Below are positions 33,794 through 40,762 of a stretch of 64,000 bases of DNA, one piece after another (position 1 is the stretch's first letter; each line of letters starts with the position of its first letter). The notes beneath the pieces were generated by a model, which saw only the letters and a program-made list of their open reading frames with translations, searched no databases and was not told the origin of the DNA. Both the position numbers and the translations under genes were made by a program. This DNA comes from Defluviimonas salinarum (lineage in GTDB: Bacteria; Pseudomonadota; Alphaproteobacteria; Rhodobacterales; Rhodobacteraceae). The stretch lies in contig NZ_JAPDOG010000008.1 in the NCBI RefSeq assembly GCF_026013545.1, positions 1 to 64,000 on the forward strand, in the 5' to 3' direction.

Positions 33794-34546
33794 ATGATCG
33801 AGCTTCTTCTCATCGGCATCGGCACCGGCAATCCGGATCACCTGACGCGGCAGGCCGAGAAGGCGCTGCGCTCGGCCGACCTCGTGCTGATCCCGAGGAA
33901 GGGCGCGAACAAGGCCGATCTCGCGGAACTCAGGCAGGCGATCTGCGATGAGCTGCTGCAAGGCAGCGCGGCGCGGGTGGTGATCTTCGACCTGCCGAAG
34001 CGAGACGCGGAGAACCTCGACTACCGCGCCGGGGTCGACGACTGGCACGACGCCATCGCTAGGGTCTGGACAGACACTATTCAGGCCGAAATCGGCGATA
34101 CGGGTCGGGTCGCGCTGCTGATCTGGGGCGATCCCTCGCTTTACGACAGCACGCTCCGGATCGCCGGACGGGTGGACCGGGCGGTGCCGCTCAAGGTCAC
34201 GGTCATTCCCGGCATCACCTCGCTGCAGGCGCTGACCGCGTCCCACGCGATCCCGATCAACGAGATCGGCGCGCCGTTCCTCGTCACCACCGGCCGGAAA
34301 TTGCGCGAGGAGGGCTGGCCCGCTGGCGCCGACACGCTGGCGATCATGCTCGACGGCGAGTGCTCGTTCCAAGCGGTCGACCCGGAAGGCGTCACGATCT
34401 GGTGGGGCGCCTATGTCGGCATGGCCGAGGAGATCATCCTCTCCGGTCCGCTCGCCGAACTGGCGCCGCGGATCGTCGAAACCCGCGCCGAGTCGCGGGC
34501 GCGGCATGGCTGGATCATGGACATCTACATCCTGCGAAGGGCCTGA
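33794..34546 (+). CDS. cobF: Precorrin-6A synthase (deacetylating)
   Basis: 250 residues, SAM methylase at C1 with loss of the C2 acetyl fragment; specific to the aerobic pathway. LLIGIGTGNPDHLTRQAEKA, LIPRKGANKADLAELR, LIWGDPSLYDSTLRIAGRV and VIPGITSLQALTASHAIPIN are CobF motifs. GGAAGGG six bases before the ATG. It follows a strong terminator, so it needs read-through or a promoter not recognised in the 24-base gap. Convergent with lacI. Confidence 0.95.
   Translation: MIELLLIGIGTGNPDHLTRQAEKALRSADLVLIPRKGANKADLAELRQAICDELLQGSAARVVIFDLPKRDAENLDYRAGVDDWHDAIARVWTDTIQAEIGDTGRVALLIWGDPSLYDSTLRIAGRVDRAVPLKVTVIPGITSLQALTASHAIPINEIGAPFLVTTGRKLREEGWPAGADTLAIMLDGECSFQAVDPEGVTIWWGAYVGMAEEIILSGPLAELAPRIVETRAESRARHGWIMDIYILRRA
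34070..34087 (+). repeat. AT-rich intragenic word, cobF copy
   Basis: ACAGACACTATTCAGGCC, rare codons ACA, ACT, ATT inside cobF. Confidence 0.42.
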
Positions 34547-34557
34547 ACTGGGGGTCG

Positions 34558-34578
34558 CGAACTTTCGGCGAAAATTCG
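34558..34578. terminator. Weak hairpin between convergent cobF and lacI
   Basis: CGAACTTT-CGGCG-AAAATTCG, an eight-base stem with one mismatch in the 40-base gap. AT-rich arms resemble a bidirectional terminator; low confidence. Confidence 0.3.
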
Positions 34579-34586
34579 GGTTTCCG

Positions 34587-35621
34587 TCAGCCCTGCCGGA
34601 TCGTGTCGCCCGGTTCGAGCACCGGCGTCAGTTCGACATGCTCGCCGCCGATCAGCCCGGCGTCGCTGTGGCCCGAGATGATCTGGGCCGCGCGCCGCCC
34701 GATCTCGCGCCGGCAGGCATCCATCGTGGCGAGCTTGCGCGGCAGCCCGTCGAGGAGATCGACCCCGTTGAACCCGGCCAGCCCGAGCTTGCCCGGCACG
34801 TCGATCCCCTTGTCGAGGCAGTAGAGCAGCCCGCCCGCCCCGATCATGTCGTTCGAATAGTAGAGGAAATCGAGATCCGGGCTGCGCTTCAGGATCGCCT
34901 CGGTCATCTCGCGCCCCTTGAGGAGCGCCGAGCCGCCCGAGTAGAACTCGCTGTCCGCAAGCTCGATCCCGGCCTCGGCCAGCCCCGCCTCGAACCCTTC
35001 GAGCCGTTTCCGCGCCCGGTGGTCATGCGGCATCTTGGTACCGAGAAAGCCGATCCGGCGGTAGCCCGCGCCAATGATCGCGCGCGCCATTTCGAGCCCG
35101 GCGCGCTTGTGCGAGATGCCGACGACCGAGTCGACCGGCGTGCCGTCGACATCCATGATCTCGACGATCGGGATGCCGGCGTTCTGCAGCATCGCCCGCG
35201 CCGCGTCGCTGTGTTCGAGCCCGGCGATGATCACCCCGGTCGGCCGCCAGGACAGCATCTCGTAGAGCACCGCCTCCTCGCGCTCGGCCGAGTAGTTGGT
35301 GACGCCGAAGACCGGCTGCAGGCCGCTTTCCTCCAGTTCCTCGGATATCCCGCTCAAGACCTCCGGAAAGACGAGGTTCGACAACGAGGGGATGATCACC
35401 GCGACGAGGTTCACACGTTGCGAGGCAAGCGCGCCGGCAATCTTGTTGGGCACGTAGCCGAGCCTCTTGGCCGCCTCGAGCACCCTTTCGCGCGTGGAGT
35501 CCGAGACATCGCCGCGATTGCGCAGCACCCGGCTGACGGTCATTTCGGAGACACCCGAGGCTTCGGAAACGTCGCGCAAGGTCAGGGTCCGGCGCGGCTC
35601 GGCGGGTCCGTTGCTGCTCAC
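34587..35621 (-). CDS. LacI-family transcriptional regulator
   Basis: 344 residues. N-terminal helix-turn-helix TLRDVSEASGVSEMTVSRVL and hinge KRLGYVPNKIAGALASQR, then a periplasmic-binding-protein-like sensor domain (VAVIIPSLSNLVFPEVLSGI, GLAGFNGVDLLD). It resembles the GntR/gluconate branch. Start taken as GTG at 35621 with GGAG eight bases upstream. Candidate operators lie upstream of it, suggesting autoregulation; a related site precedes riboswitch 2. No sugar operon is adjacent, so target and effector are unknown. Confidence 0.88.
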   Translation of the reverse strand: MSSNGPAEPRRTLTLRDVSEASGVSEMTVSRVLRNRGDVSDSTRERVLEAAKRLGYVPNKIAGALASQRVNLVAVIIPSLSNLVFPEVLSGISEELEESGLQPVFGVTNYSAEREEAVLYEMLSWRPTGVIIAGLEHSDAARAMLQNAGIPIVEIMDVDGTPVDSVVGISHKRAGLEMARAIIGAGYRRIGFLGTKMPHDHRARKRLEGFEAGLAEAGIELADSEFYSGGSALLKGREMTEAILKRSPDLDFLYYSNDMIGAGGLLYCLDKGIDVPGKLGLAGFNGVDLLDGLPRKLATMDACRREIGRRAAQIISGHSDAGLIGGEHVELTPVLEPGDTIRQG

Positions 35622-35656
35622 GGGGCGGTCTCCAGCTTGGTTGGCGTCACTTCTGA

Positions 35657-35666
35657 TTAGCGCCAA
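35657..35666. promoter_or_regulatory. Half-matched LacI-type site
   Basis: TTAGCGCCAA, 45 bases from the perfect TTAGCGCTAA at 35702, between it and the lacI start. Fits a looped or double operator. Confidence 0.35.
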
Positions 35667-35683
35667 ATTTCGGGCTTGTCCAA

Positions 35684-35711
35684 GCAATCGGTTGCAAAAA
35701 ATTAGCGCTAA
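35684..35711. promoter_or_regulatory. Composite LacI-type operator in the lacI promoter
   Basis: GCAATCGGTTGC (35684-35695) and the perfect palindrome TTAGCGCTAA (35702-35711) separated by an A-run. Central CG palindromes of this kind are typical LacI-family sites. Confidence 0.5.
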
Positions 35712-35869
35712 CGGCGACCGCGCCGCCGGTGGCGGGTGCCACGATCCGCGCGGCGGGGCGCCGACTTTTCTTGAAGCCCGCCGACACTCGGACTAAAGAC
35801 AAGGGGGCGGATCACTTGACCGGCGTTGACGGGGTGAACCGACCGCGGTGCAGCGCGCTGTATCGGTGC

Positions 35870-35945
35870 GGCCTCGTAGCTCAGGGGATAGAGCGACCGC
35901 CTCCTAAGCGGTAGGTCATAGGTTCGAATCCTATCGGGGCCGCCA
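35870..35945 (+). tRNA. tRNA-Arg (anticodon CCT)
   Basis: 76 bases including encoded CCA. Acceptor GGCCTCG pairs with CGGGGCC; D arm GCTC/GAGC; anticodon arm ACCGC/GCGGT with loop CTCCTAA, anticodon CCT at 35903-35905; T arm ATAGG-TTCGAAT-CCTAT. Reads AGG. tRNA-Arg(CCT) genes are frequent integration sites, and an atypical glycan gene block follows. Confidence 0.96.
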
Positions 35946-36306
35946 AACATGTGCCAGCCAATGGCGAAGAGGTATGCCGGTGGTCGAAAGCCGGTCCCGC
36001 AGTCCCGGACAGGTTCGCGGATGGCAGTGCCAGATTCTGCCGGAACGCGAGAGATTGGAGCCGCGACGGCAGTCTGCCGCTGGAGTTCAAGACCGGTTTC
36101 GGAACGCGTTCCGTCATTTTCGCGGCGCGGCAGGCGCCGGTCGTCCCCGCATCAAGCAAGGTTCTGGTTGCGTGGCGGATCCCTGCCGACGAGGCGGAGC
36201 TGGTTCGCCGGGTCCGGTTTGCAAGCCTTGGTCGGATTGACAACGAAACTTGATAGTGTAGTGCCATGCCCGACGAAGTGAGCGAAAATGGCATCACGAG
36301 GGCGCG
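35946..36306. other. Gap between tRNA-Arg and the sulfotransferase gene
   Basis: 361 bases with no convincing gene. A TTGACA hexamer at 36237-36242 could be the -35 of the glycan genes, but no good -10 follows. I see no duplicate of the tRNA 3' end here. Confidence 0.4.
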
Positions 36307-37308
36307 ATGGGTTTGGCGATTGGAGGGTTTCACCGAAGCGGAACGTCTTCCGTCACACAACACCTGGCCCAGTCGGGGCTTAACCCCGGGACCAATCTGA
36401 TCGGCGCGAACGAGTACAACCGCTATGGCCATTTCGAGGATTGGCCTCCGGTAACGTTTCACGACGAGGTGCTGGCGGCGGCCGGACTGGACTGGGCCTC
36501 GGTCACCTACAACGACATTCCTCTCGTGGAAAGGGACCGCGAATTCATAAGAGGCTACTGCGCCGAGCGGGAGGCGAATGCCCCGGTATGGGGGTTCAAG
36601 GATCCGCGTGTCTGCCAGTTCCTGGGCCACTGGATGGACGTCGTCCCATCGCTCAAGGCGTTGATCGTCTATCGTTCGCCTGCGGAATGCAGCTGGTCGC
36701 TCTACCGCCGCTCGGTCCGTGAGGTCGTTCAGGGAACCGACAGAAATCAGACGAGCGCGCGGTTTCTGACGGAGCCGGACCACGCACTGGCGCTCTGGGT
36801 CACTCACAACGAGAAGCTGCTCGAAGTGGCCCGGCGGTTTCCGGAGCGTACGATCGTTGTCGGTCATGCCAGTTTCGCCGCGGGACGAAATCTCGCATCC
36901 GAAGTGCGGGATCGCCTCGGACTCGATCTTGAGCCGGCCGATGTGGCGGATACATTCGATGCCAAGGCTGTAACGCGCGCCGTCGCGCCCCTGCCGGTGA
37001 TGAACTGGGAACTCGCCTCCGCCGCAGGCGACATCTGGGACGAGTTCGAAAGCCTGGACACCGCGGGCAAGGGGAACTTCGGGCATGCCGCCGCGCAGTT
37101 CAGCGACGATCCGACCGGATTGATCCTGACAAATGCCCTGTTGACGCTTCAGATCGGGGAAACCCGCAAACTGGTCGATCGTGAATTCAATCACAATAAA
37201 GAAAAAGCCGCGATCAAGGTTGCACGGAAGCTGAAACGCTGGCCGTTCTCGCTCTTTTTTTCACGGAGCGACAAGTACCGCTCTCTCATCGACGAGATTC
37301 TCAAGTGA
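36307..37308 (+). CDS. Sulfotransferase-family protein
   Basis: 333 residues. The N terminus GLAIGGFHRSGTSSVTQHLA carries the 5'-PSB loop (residues about 6-16) that binds PAPS; GFKDPRVCQFLGHWMDVVP and ALIVYRSPAECSWSLYRR give the 3'-phosphate-binding region. Probably sulfates a surface glycan made by the three following glycosyltransferase genes, the first of which overlaps its stop. Codon use is more AT-rich than the flanking cob genes. Confidence 0.78.
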   Translation: MGLAIGGFHRSGTSSVTQHLAQSGLNPGTNLIGANEYNRYGHFEDWPPVTFHDEVLAAAGLDWASVTYNDIPLVERDREFIRGYCAEREANAPVWGFKDPRVCQFLGHWMDVVPSLKALIVYRSPAECSWSLYRRSVREVVQGTDRNQTSARFLTEPDHALALWVTHNEKLLEVARRFPERTIVVGHASFAAGRNLASEVRDRLGLDLEPADVADTFDAKAVTRAVAPLPVMNWELASAAGDIWDEFESLDTAGKGNFGHAAAQFSDDPTGLILTNALLTLQIGETRKLVDREFNHNKEKAAIKVARKLKRWPFSLFFSRSDKYRSLIDEILK

Positions 37309-38426
37309 TTTATGTCTTTACCACCTGCGCTCTGAACTATTATCCGAACGCCGTCCTTCTGGCGCGTTCTCTGGAAAAGTTCCTGCCGGAGGCGCGGCGT
37401 GTCGTGTGCATCGTCGATCGCGATCTGGGCGACACAGATCCGCAGGCGGACGGCTTCCACGAAATCTACCCGCTCTCGGCCATAGCCGATCATGTTCCCA
37501 ATCTGGACCAGTGGCTCTTTCAGCATACCGTCATGGAGCTGGCGACCGCGGCAAAGGGATTCGTGCTGGCCGACCTTCTTGATCGGCCGGACTGCGATGC
37601 GGTCCTGTTCTTCGATCCCGATTGCGAGATCCACTCCACCTGCCAGACGATCCTGGATGCCGTTTCGCGGCACTCGATCGTTCTCACGCCGCATGCGAAC
37701 ATTCCGCACGTCAAGGATCCGTGGGTCTTCTTCGAACTCAACACGCATCGCGTGGGCGTGTTCAACGGCGGCTTTCTTGGCGTCCGGGCCGATCAGGAAG
37801 GCAAGGCCTTTGGGAAATGGTGGCGCCATCGCCTCACCGACTACTGCCTGATCGATGACAAGAGGCGGCTGTTCACGGACCAGAAATGGCTCGACCTCGT
37901 GCCGTGCTATTTCGACAACGTTAAGGTGTTGCGCCAGCCGACCATGAACCTGGCGCGCTGGAACACATTCCAGCGCAAGGTCGAGCAGACGGCGGATGGC
38001 ACCGTCCTCATCGACGATGCGCCCGCCGATTTCATCCACTTCTCCGGCTTCCTGAAGAAGGGCGGATATGTGCGCGGGCTCTACGATGCCACTTCCGAGA
38101 AGTGGTGCGATGATGTCGGTACGCTCGATGCCCTGTCGGAAGCCTACGCGGAGCGCCTGGCTCCGTTTCAGGCGCGGGAGGACTGCTCGCGCGACTGGGG
38201 TTACGGCACATATCGCGACGGCGTCACCATCCCGGACGACCATCGCCGCATGTACCACCAGGACCGGCGCCTGAGAAAGGCTTTCCCCAACCCGTTCGAT
38301 GGGGGCGAGAAACTGCGCAAGGAGCTGAATCGTGTGGAAAGGGCGCCCGGTCCTCAGACGCCGGAACCACGCCATGCACGCAGGCGCTCGCTTCTGTCAA
38401 AGCTGTGGAAGCGCATCCGGTCTTGA
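37305..38426 (+). CDS. Glycosyltransferase with DxD motif
   Basis: 373 residues, soluble. FTTCALNYYPNAVLLARSLE at the start, VLFFDPDCEIH with the metal-binding DPD (about residues 104-106) and GVFNGGFLGVRADQEGKAF recall GT-A nucleotide-sugar transferases. The C terminus ends in a basic stretch (ARRRSLLSKLWKRIRS) that could contact membrane. GTG start overlaps the sulfotransferase stop (GTGA), so they are coupled. Sugar and acceptor unknown. Confidence 0.72.
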   Translation: MIYVFTTCALNYYPNAVLLARSLEKFLPEARRVVCIVDRDLGDTDPQADGFHEIYPLSAIADHVPNLDQWLFQHTVMELATAAKGFVLADLLDRPDCDAVLFFDPDCEIHSTCQTILDAVSRHSIVLTPHANIPHVKDPWVFFELNTHRVGVFNGGFLGVRADQEGKAFGKWWRHRLTDYCLIDDKRRLFTDQKWLDLVPCYFDNVKVLRQPTMNLARWNTFQRKVEQTADGTVLIDDAPADFIHFSGFLKKGGYVRGLYDATSEKWCDDVGTLDALSEAYAERLAPFQAREDCSRDWGYGTYRDGVTIPDDHRRMYHQDRRLRKAFPNPFDGGEKLRKELNRVERAPGPQTPEPRHARRRSLLSKLWKRIRS

Positions 38427-38533
38427 GAAAGGTCTCCGAGACAGTACTCGGACCAGCTAATAATCACTGTGAGCGAACTCCGCGCATACCGCCATCGCAC
38501 CGCAGCGATTGCCGATTAGGGAACATCCTTGGC

Positions 38534-40762
38534 ATGACGCAAGTACTTCCAGTTTCATTCAGTTGCATCGTCGATAGGCCACAGTCGATCCAGTCCGCGG
38601 CAGTCCGCTGGGCGAACGCCCTGATCCGCATCGAAGGGGTTGATCCGTCGCGCATCTTCATCCAGTCGGTCGACAAGGATCTGCCGGTTCTCGATCATTT
38701 CCGGGCGCTCGGGACCAATGTCATTCCGGTGGACCGCTTCGGCGACGGCAAGCACTGCAACAAGCTGGTGCAATTCGACTGCCACGAGCGTTTCGAAGAC
38801 GGCGCCATCGCGCTGTTCGACTGCGATACCGTATGTAGCGGGACGTTCAGCGAGACGGTCTCACGTCGCTTCCGGAAACGGGCGGGCGTATCGGGACATC
38901 GTTTCGCAATGGGAAAGACGGTCGACGCCCCTAACCCTCCGGCAGATCTGTTCCTTCGGCTCCGCGACCATTTCAAGATCAACGCCGAGTTCCGCATGAT
39001 CGCAGGAACGCTCGAACGCGACCTGACGCCCGAAGGTTACTTCAACGGAGGCCTCTACTGCCTGCCGACGGCGCTCGCCGGCGAATTCGGCGGCCGCTGG
39101 AAGGAATGGGCCGGGCGGCTCCTCGGCAGCTCGCAGGCCAAGATCATCCTCGACAGCTATTTCTGGCATGTGGATCAGATCTCGTTCTATTTCGCAGCTC
39201 TCGACGCCGGGCTGGATTTCGAGATCCTGGACAACACTTTCAACTGCGCGACACATTATGTCTGGCCGCAAGTGAACGAGAACAGCGATCCGCCCCGGGT
39301 CATCCACTATCATCACAACCTGAGGTCCGATGGTCGCATTGGGACGATTGGCTCGCGAACACTCGACCGGGCGACAAATCGCGTTAACGATGTCCTGGCG
39401 CCGCTGCAGGCCGAAGCCGAAGCGCGCTTCGGCCTGACCGAGCAGCGGCCGTTCAAGAACTGGATTGAAATCGAACCCACCATGTCCATCACGTCACAGA
39501 ACCTCAGCCATCTGCATGCCTTGCTCAGGCTGGCCGGCATAGAGACGGCCCGGTCGGTCGCCGAGCATCGCTGCGCCTCGGCGCGCCATATCGAAGGGCT
39601 CGACGTCAAGGAGTATGCCGGTTTCGAGGAACGCGCGGCCTATGCCGAAAGCGCCCGGCAACGATTGCCTGGGCACCACGTCGAAAGCCGCGGGCTCACG
39701 CGTTCGGACAGGGCCGAAATGGTCATCTGCCTTGACCTGGCCGGCGCCCTCGAGACGTTCAAGAGTATCGAGGCCCTCGTTGACGAGCTCGCCCTGGCCG
39801 CGTCGCACAGCGTTCTCCTGGCCGGCGAATGCGTCTCGACCGCTCTTCTCGGCGACGATCCGGAAATCACGCTCGATGTCGCCGGCAGTCTCAGGCGGTC
39901 CGGTCAGTTTCAGCATGTCATGTCTCTCGCCCGGCATGGCGGGCGTGACGTGTTCCTTGCGCTCAAGCCGGCAGCCGTGTCGGCCCTGGTAGCCGACGGG
40001 CCGGCGGGCACGGGGCGTCTGCTCGACGCCTCCGCAGACTCCGCGGCGGTACTGCGCACGCTCCTCGCCGCACGCGCGGCCCGGAGCGGCGCGGCCGGCG
40101 AGGCGGCGATCGACGCCGCGTCGCTGATCGAGCTTCCGTGGATCGTCCGGACGCTGGAGGACAACCTGGAGGCGCGGCGTATCGGTCTGGTCGGCCCGGA
40201 GCTCACACCCGTGTCGGCAGGTCTTTCCGGCTGTGGGGCATCGCTCGTCACGATGACCGCCGACGCGGTCAGGCTGTCGTTCACCAAGACGGGGACCGCT
40301 TCGGGGAATGCTCAGAAGACGGGTGGCACGAACGACATGGCGCAGGCGAAGTGCGACGCCTGGGTCATCGACCGCTCGATCTGGCGGACGTTGGCGAATG
40401 ATCGTGCGGCCGCACTGAGCCGTGTCACGCATTTGCTCAATCCCGGCGGCATGCTCCTGTTCACGTTCGATCTCGAAAAGCGCACCAACAACCTGACGTC
40501 TGCGGACGGGTCGCTCCTGACGCTCGAGCGGGTGCTCGCCGAGATCGAGGCGATGGGCTACCATGTTCAGTCCAAGCGCATCGTCCCGATGCCCTTCAGC
40601 ATTCCGAACGATCTTGCGCTTGTGCAGGCGATCTACGTTGGCGCAGGCGTGCCGCATATCGTCAGCAGCAAGGCCCTGAAACGCTCGCGGACACCGGAAT
40701 CGCTTCGAAATTTCGAACGCAGGATCCGGCATATGATTCGCGGGACAAAGGCCAATGGCTGA
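38534..40762 (+). CDS. Glycosyltransferase with C-terminal methyltransferase-like region
   Basis: 742 residues. First 330: glycosyltransferase-like, with AIALFDCDTVCSG (DxD at about 97) and PEGYFNGGLYCLPTALAG, echoing the upstream protein. The rest looks like two remnants of class I methyltransferase folds (EMVICLDLAGALETFKSIEA and VTHLLNPGGMLLFTFDLEKR), but no clear glycine-rich SAM motif I is visible, so activity is doubtful. The ATG at 38534 starts the homologous part; a long 5' leader of 107 bases precedes it. Overlaps the next gene by eight bases. Confidence 0.65.
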   Translation: MTQVLPVSFSCIVDRPQSIQSAAVRWANALIRIEGVDPSRIFIQSVDKDLPVLDHFRALGTNVIPVDRFGDGKHCNKLVQFDCHERFEDGAIALFDCDTVCSGTFSETVSRRFRKRAGVSGHRFAMGKTVDAPNPPADLFLRLRDHFKINAEFRMIAGTLERDLTPEGYFNGGLYCLPTALAGEFGGRWKEWAGRLLGSSQAKIILDSYFWHVDQISFYFAALDAGLDFEILDNTFNCATHYVWPQVNENSDPPRVIHYHHNLRSDGRIGTIGSRTLDRATNRVNDVLAPLQAEAEARFGLTEQRPFKNWIEIEPTMSITSQNLSHLHALLRLAGIETARSVAEHRCASARHIEGLDVKEYAGFEERAAYAESARQRLPGHHVESRGLTRSDRAEMVICLDLAGALETFKSIEALVDELALAASHSVLLAGECVSTALLGDDPEITLDVAGSLRRSGQFQHVMSLARHGGRDVFLALKPAAVSALVADGPAGTGRLLDASADSAAVLRTLLAARAARSGAAGEAAIDAASLIELPWIVRTLEDNLEARRIGLVGPELTPVSAGLSGCGASLVTMTADAVRLSFTKTGTASGNAQKTGGTNDMAQAKCDAWVIDRSIWRTLANDRAAALSRVTHLLNPGGMLLFTFDLEKRTNNLTSADGSLLTLERVLAEIEAMGYHVQSKRIVPMPFSIPNDLALVQAIYVGAGVPHIVSSKALKRSRTPESLRNFERRIRHMIRGTKANG

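Noticed and set aside
35949-36281. Open frames of about 90-110 codons after tRNA-Arg
   Set aside because: Three overlapping frames are open at once, none has a ribosome site or recognisable family sequence; typical of GC-rich spacer.
35881-37194. 437-codon minus-strand frame opposite the sulfotransferase gene
   Set aside because: It is the mirror frame of a gene with a clear PAPS-binding motif; its own translation shows no family motif.
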